Assembly (NCBI RefSeq): GCF_028867965.1
Contig: NZ_JAPQNT010000003.1
Coordinates: 1 to 64,000, forward strand
Direction of reading: 5' to 3'
DNA: 64,000 bases
Source of the DNA: Flavobacterium sp. SUN046
GTDB lineage: Bacteria; Bacteroidota; Bacteroidia; Flavobacteriales; Flavobacteriaceae
Below the pieces are notes generated by a model, which saw only the letters and a program-made list of their open reading frames with translations, was not told where the DNA came from and did no database searches. Every line of letters starts with the position of its first letter. Positions within the stretch are counted from its first letter, which is position 1. Shown piece by piece: positions 42,736 through 51,080 of this stretch. The translations under genes and the position numbers were made by a program.

Positions 42736-43092
42736 ATGTCAAGAGATACACAACTAAAAGACCGTTGGGATAAAGTCGTAGAAATCCTTTCCAATCAGTT
42801 TGCTGAAGGAGAAATTCTAGATTTAGACGCCATAATATATTTAATCGGAGTACAAGAATTGGGTAATTTTAAGAAGAATTTCCATAAAGACGAAAAGGTA
42901 AATTTGATGCACATTGCTATTTGCAAACTTCTTGAGCCTTATGGTTACTACGAATTCGAGTTTTTCGACAAAGACGGTTGGCCACATTATAAAGTTAAAG
43001 AAGAATTGCCGCCACTAAAAGCAGGAGAACAAACCATTTTAATGAAAGATGCAATTGTAACTTATTTTCTAGAAAAAGAACTTATTGATTAG
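42736..43092 (+). CDS. Conserved Bacteroidota protein, unknown function
   Basis: A 118-residue soluble protein (MSRDTQLKDRWDKVVEILSN, then DLDAIIYLIGVQELG, then EKVNLMHIAICKLLEPYGYYEFEFFDKDGWPHY). Its sequence has the look of a short, well-conserved family, but I recognise no enzymatic motif. It sits alone between cvpA and pheS; the hairpin at 43098 directly after the stop may serve as terminator. Confidence 0.82.
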   Translation: MSRDTQLKDRWDKVVEILSNQFAEGEILDLDAIIYLIGVQELGNFKKNFHKDEKVNLMHIAICKLLEPYGYYEFEFFDKDGWPHYKVKEELPPLKAGEQTILMKDAIVTYFLEKELID

Positions 43093-43097
43093 TTTTC

Positions 43098-43151
43098 AGT
43101 CGCAGTCGCAGTTTTCAGAATATTCTGAACTGAAAACTGCGACTGCGACTG
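43098..43151. repeat. Compact hairpin after the 42736 gene
   Basis: Arms CAGTCGCAGTCGCAGTTTTC and GAAAACTGCGACTGCGACTG form a ~20-bp perfect stem around an AT-rich loop. No T run follows, so it may be a repeat element more than a classical terminator. It shares its AGTTTTCAG arms with the repeat at 41651. Confidence 0.75.
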
Positions 43152-43171
43152 TTTACTTTGAAAAAAAACCC

Positions 43172-43179
43172 TAAATTTG
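43172..43179 (+). promoter_or_regulatory. -7 element of pheS
   Basis: TAAATTTG followed by C, 20 nt before the start codon, with TTTA/TTTG-like sequence 11-17 bp upstream. Confidence 0.55.
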
Positions 43180-43198
43180 CACCCACAAAGAAAGACCG

Positions 43199-44218
43199 AT
43201 GATAGATAAGATTAAACAACACATAGAAGAAGCCAGAGCATTCAATGACAAAAATAAAGATGCATTGGAAGCTTTTCGTATAAAATATTTAGGAAGTAAA
43301 GGATTGTTGAAAGAACTTTTTACAGAGTTTAAAAATATCCCTAACGACCAAAAGAAAGATTTCGGACAAGTAATAAATACCCTTAAAGCTGTTGCTGAAG
43401 AACGCGTAAAAACCATTCAGGAAGAACTTGAAAGCAAAGAAGAAATTAAAGGAATTTATGGCGATTTATCTCGTCCGGGCGAGCCATTGGTTATCGGTTC
43501 GCGTCATCCAATTTCAATTGTAAAAAATCAAATTATCGATATTTTTTCAACCATCGGATTCAATGTTTCTGAAGGTCCAGAAATTGAAGACGATTGGCAC
43601 AATTTTACCGCATTAAATCTTCCAGAATATCATCCGGCAAGAGATATGCAAGACACGTTTTTCATCCAAACCAATCCAGATGTTTTGTTGCGTACGCATA
43701 CTTCGTCTGTGCAAGTGCGTTATATGGAAAACAACAAGCCGCCAATTCGTACTATTTCTCCTGGAAGAGTTTTCCGTAACGAAGCTATTTCGTCGCGTTC
43801 ACATTGTATTTTCCACCAAGTAGAAGGATTATATATTGATAAAGATGTTTCGTTTGCCGATTTAAAACAAACGCTTTTATATTTCACCAAAGAAATGTTC
43901 GGAAAATCTAAAATCCGTTTGCGACCATCTTATTTTCCGTTTACTGAACCAAGTGCCGAAATTGATATTTATTGGGGTTTAAAAACCGAAACCGATTACA
44001 GAATTACAAAAGGAACCGGTTGGTTAGAAATTGGCGGTTGTGGAATGGTAGATCCAAACGTTTTGAAAAATTGTGGTATCAATCCTGATGAATTCTCAGG
44101 TTTCGCTTTCGGAATGGGAATCGAACGTATCGCAATGTTATTGCACCAAATTGGCGATATTAGAATGTTCTTTGAAAACGATGTGCGTTTCTTGGAGCAG
44201 TTTAAAGCATCAATTTAG
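43199..44218 (+). CDS. pheS: Phenylalanine--tRNA ligase alpha subunit
   Basis: A 339-residue class II aminoacyl-tRNA synthetase subunit that charges tRNA-Phe with the beta subunit (not in this window). The N-terminal coiled coil (~1-85) binds tRNA. The catalytic core shows motif 1 ([22 protein letters not shown]), motif 2 ([28 protein letters not shown]) and motif 3 ([18 protein letters not shown]). Length is normal. Confidence 0.97.
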   Translation: MIDKIKQHIEEARAFNDKNKDALEAFRIKYLGSKGLLKELFTEFKNIPNDQKKDFGQVINTLKAVAEERVKTIQEELESKEEIKGIYGDLSRPGEPLVIGSRHPISIVKNQIIDIFSTIGFNVSEGPEIEDDWHNFTALNLPEYHPARDMQDTFFIQTNPDVLLRTHTSSVQVRYMENNKPPIRTISPGRVFRNEAISSRSHCIFHQVEGLYIDKDVSFADLKQTLLYFTKEMFGKSKIRLRPSYFPFTEPSAEIDIYWGLKTETDYRITKGTGWLEIGGCGMVDPNVLKNCGINPDEFSGFAFGMGIERIAMLLHQIGDIRMFFENDVRFLEQFKASI

Positions 44219-44286
44219 TCATTGCGAGGTACAAAGTAATCTCATAATCTAAATTATTTGAAGCTATTTCCAGCTATCCACTATAT

Positions 44287-44313
44287 TTTTTGTTCTGAAC
44301 ACCAGAACAAAAA
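44287..44313. repeat. Hairpin inside a longer intergenic repeat element after pheS
   Basis: Perfect stem TTTTTGTTCTG / CAGAACAAAAA with a 5-base loop sits inside 44219-44345. The flanks (GCTATTTCCAGCTATCCACTA, then GGGCTAGGGCT) look like the conserved ends of a dispersed Flavobacterium intergenic element. It may also act as the pheS terminator. Confidence 0.55.
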
Positions 44314-44433
44314 GATGTCGTTACTATCTGGGCTAGGGCTAATCGTTCAAAATTCAAAATTCGTTAATCGATATTCAACATTTTATTAACTATTATCTTA
44401 AACCTACAAGATACTGAAAAAAGTTTAGCATAT

Positions 44434-44841
44434 ATGAAATCAGACATCACCATCCCAGAAGTAGAAAACGTTTTCCTAGCAGCCGTTCAAGAATGGAGCG
44501 ATGACTTCATGGAAAAAGTTTGGTATGCCTATTTAGTAAACGATTCTGACTACGATTTAGATGGAGTAATGGTAGTTTCCAAAGCATTTGGAACTATTGA
44601 TGGCGAAATGAAAAAAACGTCGCTTTTGCGTCATGCTTTTCCAAATGTTCCTGCTGTTTCAGTAGTAAAAATAGAATTATTAGAAACCAGCGTTCTTCGA
44701 TTGAATAATGAATTTATGGTAACTTATTTCATCGGAGATAAATTATACGACAAGAAATTCATCTTTCGCGCACAAACCATAACTCCAGACTATGTAGAAG
44801 AAGTGCCTATTTTATTTGTTGATGGTGTGATTGTGAGGTAA
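44434..44841 (+). CDS. Conserved flavobacterial protein, unknown function
   Basis: A 135-residue soluble alpha/beta protein (EVENVFLAAVQEWSDDFMEKVWYAYLVND, then DGVMVVSKAFGTIDGEMKKTSLLRHAFPNVP). It is compact and without signal peptide or membrane helix. Family not recognised beyond its conserved look. It converges with the minus-strand gpsA unit. Confidence 0.8.
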   Translation: MKSDITIPEVENVFLAAVQEWSDDFMEKVWYAYLVNDSDYDLDGVMVVSKAFGTIDGEMKKTSLLRHAFPNVPAVSVVKIELLETSVLRLNNEFMVTYFIGDKLYDKKFIFRAQTITPDYVEEVPILFVDGVIVR

Positions 44842-44897
44842 TTTTTAACCTTTTCTTTGTCATTTCGGCCTTTTGGGAAAAATGATAAAAAAACTTA

Positions 44898-45119
44898 CTA
44901 TTTATTTGAGTTTTCTGTTTTCTCTTTTGACTTCCAATTAAAATATCCCAATACCAAAACACCAACCAAAGTATAAACTACCAATCTTAAATAAAAAGTT
45001 GATGAAGTTAATTGTTCGTATAATGACTTTTCTTTAATCTCGACTAAAACATTCAAAGCAGTCATAAAAATTCCCCAAAATCCACCAATTTTTAATTGAT
45101 ATTTCCATCTTTCACTCAT
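44898..45119 (-). CDS. Small membrane protein downstream of gpsA
   Basis: A 73-residue protein with two predicted membrane helices (IGGFWGIFMTALNVLVEI and FYLRLVVYTLVGVLVLGYF) and a charged C-terminus. Its start lies 1 nt after the gpsA stop on the same strand, so it is translated from the gpsA transcript. No function can be assigned. Confidence 0.72.
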   Translation of the reverse strand: MSERWKYQLKIGGFWGIFMTALNVLVEIKEKSLYEQLTSSTFYLRLVVYTLVGVLVLGYFNWKSKEKTENSNK

Positions 45120-45120
45120 A

Positions 45121-46116
45121 TTAATCCAATTTATCGGTTAGTTTTTTAAATACCGATTTGGCATCTTTTCCTTCATATAAAATTTGATAAACGGCATCAA
45201 TAATTGGTGTATTTGCTTTGTATTCTTGGTTTAATTTATAAGCACTTTTTACAGCATAATAACCTTCGGCAACCATACTCATTTCCATCATAGCTGATTT
45301 TACGGTGTAGCCTTTTCCAATCATGTTTCCGAACATTCTATTTCTAGAAAACACCGAATATCCAGTAACTAATAAATCGCCTAAATAAGCCGAATTATTA
45401 ATATTTCGTTTCATTTTATGCACTTTGCGAATGAATTTTTTCATTTCACGAATGGCGTTACTCATAATTACCGATTGAAAATTATCGCCATAACCCAATC
45501 CATGAGCAATTCCAGCTGCGATTGCGTAAATATTTTTCAACATTGCTGCATATTCGGTGCCGATAATGTCATCAGAAATTTTAGTTTTAATGTAATTTCC
45601 AGCAAGAATTTTTGCCACAACTTTAGCTTTAGCCGAATCGCCACAAGCAATTGTTAAATATGAAAGTCGCTCCAAAGCCACTTCTTCCGCATGACACGGA
45701 CCAGTAATTACACCAATATTTTCAAAAGGAATATCGAATTTTTTATTAAAATGTTCTCCAACTATTAAGAAAGTTTCGGGCACAATTCCTTTAATGGCAG
45801 AGAAAATGACTTTATCTTGTAAACTAACGTTCAGTTTTTCCAACTCACTACTCAAGAAAGCAGATGGAATTGCAAAAATGATATAATCAGCATAAGCTAC
45901 TGCTTCGTTGATATCAGAAGTTAATTTTAACTTATTGGTGTCAAATTCAACAGAACTTAAATAATTTGGATTGTGTTTAAAGGCTTTAATATGATCAATT
46001 GCAGATTGATTTCTCATGTACCATGCAATTTCGTCTAGATTAACACATAGCATTTTTGCAATTGCAGTAGCCCAACTTCCTCCACCAATTACTGCAAATT
46101 TTGGATTTTGATTCAT
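45121..46116 (-). CDS. gpsA: NAD(P)H-dependent glycerol-3-phosphate dehydrogenase
   Basis: 331 residues from the ATG at 46116; an in-frame extension to 46149 precedes the Rossmann fold without family support. The nucleotide-binding motif is VIGGGSWATAIAKML. Further signatures are IFAIPSAFLSSEL, SAIKGIVPETF, VITGPCHAEEVA, the catalytic Lys region YAAMLKNIYAIAAGIAHGLGYGDN and SRNRMFGNMIGKG. It reduces dihydroxyacetone phosphate to sn-glycerol 3-phosphate for phospholipid synthesis. Confidence 0.96.
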   Translation of the reverse strand: MNQNPKFAVIGGGSWATAIAKMLCVNLDEIAWYMRNQSAIDHIKAFKHNPNYLSSVEFDTNKLKLTSDINEAVAYADYIIFAIPSAFLSSELEKLNVSLQDKVIFSAIKGIVPETFLIVGEHFNKKFDIPFENIGVITGPCHAEEVALERLSYLTIACGDSAKAKVVAKILAGNYIKTKISDDIIGTEYAAMLKNIYAIAAGIAHGLGYGDNFQSVIMSNAIREMKKFIRKVHKMKRNINNSAYLGDLLVTGYSVFSRNRMFGNMIGKGYTVKSAMMEMSMVAEGYYAVKSAYKLNQEYKANTPIIDAVYQILYEGKDAKSVFKKLTDKLD

Positions 46117-46444
46117 TATTTGTTTGTTTGATAAACCAAAAATACTCATTTTTATTTAATGCTAAATAATTGTTCTAATGCTTCACTAAATTAATTTGAA
46201 TAAATTTAACTTATTATTATGATTTTCAGCATAATAACAATGTTTATTGTGCGTTATATAAGTAAGATTTATGTTAGATAAATTTATAAGTTTAGTTAGT
46301 TAAGATTTTGTTTTGGGGTTGAAGAAAGGCGTTCAGGATATTAAATCTTGAACGCCTTTTGAATTTTACACTGAACTTGTTTTAGTATCTTATGAAGTTA
46401 ATGATTTATTCTAATCACTATTTACTTTTCACTTTTCACTAAAA
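46117..46444. other. Intergenic region between gpsA and the YqhD-like gene
   Basis: About 330 bp. It holds the gpsA upstream region, an AT-rich dyad near 46210-46235 (TTATTATTATGATTTTCAGCATAATAA) and the terminator of the YqhD-like gene at 46325. No ORF or RNA gene is apparent. Confidence 0.6.
46325..46360 (-). terminator. Terminator after the YqhD-like gene
   Basis: Stem AAAGGCGTTCA / TGAACGCCTTT with a 14-base loop, 85 nt past the stop on the minus strand. The arms equal those of the terminator at 18836. Confidence 0.7.
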
Positions 46445-47611
46445 TTAATAACTCAATTCTACAATTTCATGAACTTTGTCAGGTGTAATATTTTGTTTTT
46501 CGCCTAAAGCTTTCCAACCTCTTTCCTCAAAACGATTTACTATAAAATTAGCGGTTTCTTGATAGTTTTCTGTATTTTCCGAAAGTTTAGTTTTCATTCC
46601 CATAGTATGGAAAAATTCAACTGTTTTTTCGATCGCTTTATTCGCTTTTTCTTCAATGGAATTTCCCGAAACGTTCCAAACTCTTTCGCCATATTGCGCC
46701 AATTTTTCTTTCTTGGTTTCAAACATTACTTTGTATAAATTTGGGCCAATAATTGCCAAGGTTCTTGCGTGGTCAATGTTGTACAAAGCAGTTAATTCGT
46801 GACCAATCATATGTGTCGCCCAATCGCTCGGAACTCCTTTTTGAATCAAGCCATTTAACGCCATTGTTGCACACCAAACAAAGTTAGAAGCTAGTTTATA
46901 ATCAGATGGATTTTCAACGACACTTGGACCTACTTCAATTAATGTTTTTAAGATGCTTTCTGAAAATCTATCTTGTAAATAAGCATCGTGTGGAAATGTT
47001 AAATATTGTTCCATTACGTGTGTAAAAGCATCAATAACACCATTTTGCAATTGACGTTTTGGTAATGAAATAATTACAGTTGGATCAACAATTGAGAATT
47101 TCGGAAATAAAGCACTTCCGCCAAGAGTTAGTTTTTCCTGAGTTGTAGCAATAGTTACAACAGCACCAGAATTCATTTCAGATCCAGTTGCTGGCAAAGT
47201 TAAAACAGTTCCAAACGGAATCACATTCGAACCTTCTTTAAACAGAATTCTTTTTCTTAAAATATCAGCTGTATCGCCATCAAAATGAACGGCAGCCGAA
47301 ATAAATTTTACACCATCAATAACGCTTCCGCCACCAACAGCAAGGATAAAATCGATTTTTTGTACGCGGATAATTTCCACAGCTTTCATTAATGTTTCAA
47401 AATGTGGATTGGGTTCAATACCACCAAATTCAATAATTTCGAAACCTTTTAAAGCTTTAATAACCTGTTCGTGAACGCCATTTTTAAAAATGCTTCCGCC
47501 ACCATAAGCCAATAAAATTTTGGAATTTGCAGGAACTAAATCAGTTAATTTTTGGATTTGATCTTTACCAAAAATGTAGTTTGTTGGATTATATAATTCG
47601 AAGTTTGTCAT
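46445..47611 (-). CDS. yqhD: Iron-containing alcohol dehydrogenase, YqhD-like NADPH aldehyde reductase
   Basis: A 388-residue group III alcohol dehydrogenase. The sequence aligns closely with E. coli YqhD: FELYNPTNYIFGKDQI, LLAYGGGSIFKNGV, EFGGIEPNPHFETLMKAV, AVGGGSVIDGVKFI and LPATGSEMNSGAV. The metal ligands fall at the same numbers: D194, H198, H267 and H281. The GGGS motif is the NADPH-binding loop. It probably reduces toxic short aldehydes to alcohols. It has its own promoter (47633-47660) and terminator. Confidence 0.94.
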   Translation of the reverse strand: MTNFELYNPTNYIFGKDQIQKLTDLVPANSKILLAYGGGSIFKNGVHEQVIKALKGFEIIEFGGIEPNPHFETLMKAVEIIRVQKIDFILAVGGGSVIDGVKFISAAVHFDGDTADILRKRILFKEGSNVIPFGTVLTLPATGSEMNSGAVVTIATTQEKLTLGGSALFPKFSIVDPTVIISLPKRQLQNGVIDAFTHVMEQYLTFPHDAYLQDRFSESILKTLIEVGPSVVENPSDYKLASNFVWCATMALNGLIQKGVPSDWATHMIGHELTALYNIDHARTLAIIGPNLYKVMFETKKEKLAQYGERVWNVSGNSIEEKANKAIEKTVEFFHTMGMKTKLSENTENYQETANFIVNRFEERGWKALGEKQNITPDKVHEIVELSY

Positions 47612-47632
47612 AACAATTTGTATTTAGAAGTA

Positions 47633-47660
47633 CAAAGTTACAAAATGGTTGAACGAACAA
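47633..47660 (-). promoter_or_regulatory. Promoter of the YqhD-like gene
   Basis: The minus strand reads TTG (47660-47658), 17 bp, then TAACTTTG (47640-47633), 21 nt before the start codon. Confidence 0.55.
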
Positions 47661-47693
47661 GTGGTAAAGGAATGTTAAGTTATTTCAACAAGC

Positions 47694-48275
47694 TTATTTA
47701 GTATAAAACAAATTATGATCTAAATATTCCCAAACTTTATATGGCAACATTGGAGCAACATTTTTTTTATTTTTGATGCTTTCTCGAATAAAAGTGGACG
47801 AAAGTTCTATAATTGGAGAATCGATTTTGTGAATTTTAGGATGATTTACAAATTGATTTTCTATTGTTCCAGAATTCAATCTTGGATATACATAAATATC
47901 ATGATTTGCTAAAATGTACTCGTAGTTTTTCCATTTATGAAGCGAATTCAAATTGTCTTCACCCATAATCAAACTAAACTCATGTTGCGGATATTTGTCT
48001 TGTAAATGTGCTAAAGTATTGACGGTATAATTGGGTTGTGGTAATTTGAACTCGATATCCGAAGCTTTAATTTTAGTATAATCTTCGGTTGCCAAATTTA
48101 CTAAGTGCAAACGTTGGTAATCGTCCAATAAAGTATTTTTTTGTTTGTGTGGATTGTGTGGCGTAACAACCATCCAAATTTGATTCAAATCGGAATTTTC
48201 TGCCATGTGATTGGCAATAATCATGTGTCCAACGTGAATTGGGTTGAAGGTTCCGAAATATAATCCTATTTTCAT
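47694..48275 (-). CDS. nadD: Nicotinate-nucleotide adenylyltransferase
   Basis: A 193-residue enzyme that adenylates nicotinate mononucleotide in NAD synthesis. The nucleotidyltransferase signature GTFNPIHVGHMIIA (8-21) carries the HxGH motif, and the second signature is SSTFIRESI near the C-terminus. Length is typical. gmk lies upstream on the same strand across a palindromic repeat array, and the order yicC, gmk, nadD is common in Bacteroidota. Confidence 0.96.
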   Translation of the reverse strand: MKIGLYFGTFNPIHVGHMIIANHMAENSDLNQIWMVVTPHNPHKQKNTLLDDYQRLHLVNLATEDYTKIKASDIEFKLPQPNYTVNTLAHLQDKYPQHEFSLIMGEDNLNSLHKWKNYEYILANHDIYVYPRLNSGTIENQFVNHPKIHKIDSPIIELSSTFIRESIKNKKNVAPMLPYKVWEYLDHNLFYTK

Positions 48276-48291
48276 TGTTTTGTTTTGGTAG

Positions 48292-48393
48292 AGACGCGAT
48301 TAATCGCGTCTGATATTTTGTTAATCAATTTAAGACGCGATTAATCGCGTCTGATATTTTGTTAATCAATTTAAGATGCGATTAATCGCGTCT
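48292..48393. repeat. Tandem array of three 20-bp perfect palindromes, 41-bp period
   Basis: AGACGCGATTAATCGCGTCT occurs at 48292-48311 and 48333-48352, and with one change (AGATGCG...) at 48374-48393. The spacer TGATATTTTGTTAATCAATTT and its continuation is identical between copies. The outermost flanks GTAGAG and CTCTAC make the whole array symmetric. GC-rich palindromes stand out in this AT-rich genome. It lies between gmk and nadD. Confidence 0.92.
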
Positions 48394-48404
48394 CTACATG
48401 AAAA

Positions 48405-48977
48405 TTATTTATTTATGAAATTTTTTACCAATTCATACGCTTCTGCTTTCGCCACATCCAAATCATAATTTTTTATAATTGTATCAAATTGTGGTGCGGT
48501 TGCCAATTCAACGTGAGCTTTTGCTATACGCATATTGATTTTTTCATCCGTTTCAGTAGAACGTTCTTTTAATCGTCGCTTAAGTTCGTCAACGCTTGGT
48601 GGTTTTACAAAAACAGCTAATGTTTCCGTTTGAAATTTCGATTTAATTCGCAATCCGCCAGCCACATCAATATCAAATATTACGTTTTTACCTTTTGCCC
48701 AAATGCGTTCGACTTCACTTTTTAAAGTTCCGTAAAAATTATCACGATAGACTTCTTCCCATTCGATAAAATCATCGGCTTTGATGTGTTTTTTGAAATC
48801 AGCAATCGACATGAAATAATAGTCTTTTCCGTCGACTTCTTCACCACGAGGCTCACGAGTTGCAGCAGAAATTGAAAATTCTAAATTCAAATCGTCTTGT
48901 GCTAATAAATGCCTTACAATAGTTGTTTTTCCTGAACCTGATGGCGCTGAGAATACGAGTAGTTTTCCTTTTTGCAT
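48405..48977 (-). CDS. gmk: Guanylate kinase
   Basis: A 190-residue kinase that phosphorylates GMP to GDP. The P-loop is SAPSGSGKTTIVRHLL (10-25). GMP-binding residues lie in ATREPRGEEVDGKDYYFMS, and the lid follows with RRLKERSTETDEKINMRI. Normal length. Its start overlaps the stop of the small membrane-protein gene by one nucleotide, so translation is coupled in the yicC operon. Confidence 0.97.
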   Translation of the reverse strand: MQKGKLLVFSAPSGSGKTTIVRHLLAQDDLNLEFSISAATREPRGEEVDGKDYYFMSIADFKKHIKADDFIEWEEVYRDNFYGTLKSEVERIWAKGKNVIFDIDVAGGLRIKSKFQTETLAVFVKPPSVDELKRRLKERSTETDEKINMRIAKAHVELATAPQFDTIIKNYDLDVAKAEAYELVKNFINK

Positions 48978-49192
48978 TATTTTATTGAATTGCGATTAGT
49001 TCTAAAATTATAAACTATTAAAAATAAAAAAAAGAGAGTTAAAGTAGCTATTCCTACAATATTTGTCATTACCCAAATATCAACATTTTGAGATTCTTGA
49101 AATATAAAAGCGACTATTTCTGTTGAGAAAATAAAGAAAATGGAAATAGAAATAATCCAAAGCAAAAAATATATAATTAAGTTTCGAGTCAT
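48977..49192 (-). CDS. Small two-helix membrane protein between yicC and gmk
   Basis: A 71-residue protein with two membrane helices (LIIYFLLWIISISIFFIFST and VGIATLTLFFLFLIVYNF) and a basic C-terminus. It starts 2 nt after yicC and its stop overlaps the gmk start, which argues that it is genuinely translated. Function unknown; not part of the usual yicC-gmk pair. Confidence 0.7.
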   Translation of the reverse strand: MTRNLIIYFLLWIISISIFFIFSTEIVAFIFQESQNVDIWVMTNIVGIATLTLFFLFLIVYNFRTNRNSIK

Positions 49193-49194
49193 AA

Positions 49195-50055
49195 TTACAA
49201 AACATTCAAAACCTGCTCCTTAATCTTCTCCAACTCATCTTTCATCATCACAACCAATTTTTGCATTTCGGTATGATTCGATTTTGAACCCATAGTATTG
49301 ATTTCTCTTCCCATTTCTTGCGTAATAAAACCTAATTTTCTTCCGTTAGCTTCCGTTCCAGCTAGTGTTTCTATAAAATAATTTAGATGATTTTCTAAAC
49401 GCACTTTTTCTTCAGTAATGTCGTATTTTTCTAGATAAAAAATCAATTCTTGTTCAAAACGATTTTCGTCAACGGTTACTTTTATTTCGTCAATTGCCGT
49501 TCTTAGTCTCGTTTTAATAGTTTCAATACGTTCTTTATCATAAGCAACTGCATTGTTCATCAATGTCATGATATTTGCAATTCTGTGCAAGAATTCTTTT
49601 TCTAATGAAACACCTTCGTCTTTACGAAATTGCGCCATGTTTTCTAACGCTTGATCGATTACTTTTTGGATTTCTTTCCATTCGTTTTCGTCAATTTCGT
49701 CGCGGTCTGTTTTTAGTGCATCCGGCATTCTTACTGCCATTTTCATCAATTCTGTTTCATCTGCTTTTGGAATTACAGCTTTCATTTGATTGATGTAACC
49801 TTTTACAATCGGCACATTTATTTTAGAAGTAGTTTCTTCGCCAGTAACTTCAACATATAACGAAAAATCTATTTTGCCGCGTTCCAATCGTTGCGAAATT
49901 TGGTTGCGCAAACCCAATTCCATTTCACGAAAAACAGATGGCATTCTTGTATTTAAATCTAAACCTTTAGAGTTTAGTGATTTTATTTCTACGGTAATTT
50001 TTTTGGTTGGTAATTGCAAAGAAGCTTTACCAAAACCAGTCATTGATTGTATCAT
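49195..50055 (-). CDS. yicC: YicC family protein (endoribonuclease YloC/YicC type)
   Basis: 286 residues from the ATG at 50055, where the family N-terminus MIQSMTGFGKA begins; the longer frame to 50103 lacks support. Conserved blocks are VEIKSLNSKGLDLNTRMP, RGKIDFSLYVE, DENRFEQELIFYLEKYDITEEKVRLENHL and GRKLGFITQEMGREINTMGSKS. YicC-family proteins are reported to act in RNA turnover as endoribonucleases. First gene of the yicC, small membrane protein, gmk unit, with -7 elements just upstream. Confidence 0.93.
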   Translation of the reverse strand: MIQSMTGFGKASLQLPTKKITVEIKSLNSKGLDLNTRMPSVFREMELGLRNQISQRLERGKIDFSLYVEVTGEETTSKINVPIVKGYINQMKAVIPKADETELMKMAVRMPDALKTDRDEIDENEWKEIQKVIDQALENMAQFRKDEGVSLEKEFLHRIANIMTLMNNAVAYDKERIETIKTRLRTAIDEIKVTVDENRFEQELIFYLEKYDITEEKVRLENHLNYFIETLAGTEANGRKLGFITQEMGREINTMGSKSNHTEMQKLVVMMKDELEKIKEQVLNVL

Positions 50056-50075
50056 ATTATATTTTAAAATATTTT

Positions 50076-50083
50076 CAAAGATA
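50076..50083 (-). promoter_or_regulatory. -7 element of yicC
   Basis: The minus strand reads TATCTTTG, 20 nt before the ATG. A second TAACTTTG follows at 50091-50098. Confidence 0.5.
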
Positions 50084-50093
50084 ATGAAATCAA

Positions 50094-50165
50094 AGTTAAA
50101 CACGAATTTCGTGAAATTTATTTAACTTCCATTCAATCATGCTAATTAGTGAAATTAGTGTAAAA
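50094..50165. repeat. Imperfect palindrome, relative of the element at 17021
   Basis: The left part AACACGAATTTCGTGAAATT and right part GTGAAATTAGTGTAAAA are imperfect reverse complements. The right arm GCTAATTAGTGAAATTAGTG repeats that of the element at 17021-17147 with one change. Confidence 0.55.
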
Positions 50166-51080
50166 TTATTTCTTCTCTATTTTCATCGTAACGAGATAAA
50201 CGCCAATAAATATTAAAATTGCGGATAGTAATTTCACCCAACTCAATTCGTCTTTTCCTAAACTCACGGCAAATATTGTTGCAAAAAGCGGTTGTAAATA
50301 AATAAAAACGGCAACTGTTGTTGGTTTTAATTCGCGCATCGAAAGCAAATTTAATAAATAAGTAAAAAATGTTGAAAACAGAATTACAAAACCAATTTTC
50401 CAGAAAATATCTATTGGAATTAATGTCCAATTTATCGCATGAAATTCATTCCATCCAAAAGGTAAAACCATCAGAAAACCAAACGTGTAAATCCATTTTA
50501 CGAAGGTAAAAGCATTGTATTTATCCATTAATTTTTTTACAACTATTAGATAAAAACCATACGAAACGGCGTTGATAAAAACCAGTAAATTTCCTAAAGT
50601 AGCATTTGGAGCATTAATCATTGATTTTCCATAAAGAATTAGAGAAGTTGTTCCAGCTAAACCTAAAATAATTCCGAAAACCTTTCTTTTTTTCATGCGT
50701 TCTTTCATGATTATTGCTGAAAGAACTAGCACAATCATTGGTGTTGTAACCATTAAAACCGCACTCATAATTGGCGAAGTATAACTCAATCCTTTGAAAA
50801 AAGTTAGCATATTTAAAGCTACTCCAAAAAATGCAGCGGCAATTATTCTTGGGAAATCTTCTTTTGCTATTTTGTCATTGCGAACTTCTTTTTGGAAGTT
50901 TAGCAATCTAACGAAAAAAGAAACCAACCAAAACAAAACCGTTGCACCAAAAACCCGAATTACAATAAATCCAAAAGGTTCAATGTAGCGCGGCATCACG
51001 TCTTTGGCAATTGTAAAAGTCAATCCGTAAATTATGGAAACAAATGTTGCGGCAAGTAATGCCCAAGTTCTTTTAGACAT
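50166..51080 (-). CDS. DMT-family (EamA) transporter
   Basis: A 304-residue inner-membrane protein with ten predicted helices in two EamA repeats (~8-140 and ~155-298). Examples are TWALLAATFVSIIYGLTFTIAK, the AAAFFGVALNMLTFFKGLSYTSPIMSAVLMVTTPM segment and LQPLFATIFAVSLGKDELSW. Substrates of this superfamily (amino acids, nucleotide sugars, other metabolites) cannot be read from sequence. Its start overlaps the ArsC-like gene by 8 nt, so they share a transcript. Confidence 0.92.
   Translation of the reverse strand: MSKRTWALLAATFVSIIYGLTFTIAKDVMPRYIEPFGFIVIRVFGATVLFWLVSFFVRLLNFQKEVRNDKIAKEDFPRIIAAAFFGVALNMLTFFKGLSYTSPIMSAVLMVTTPMIVLVLSAIIMKERMKKRKVFGIILGLAGTTSLILYGKSMINAPNATLGNLLVFINAVSYGFYLIVVKKLMDKYNAFTFVKWIYTFGFLMVLPFGWNEFHAINWTLIPIDIFWKIGFVILFSTFFTYLLNLLSMRELKPTTVAVFIYLQPLFATIFAVSLGKDELSWVKLLSAILIFIGVYLVTMKIEKK

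Noticed and set aside
48292..48393. CRISPR array
   Set aside because: The three repeats are perfect palindromes and the spacers are identical, which is the opposite of a CRISPR array. No cas gene is present.
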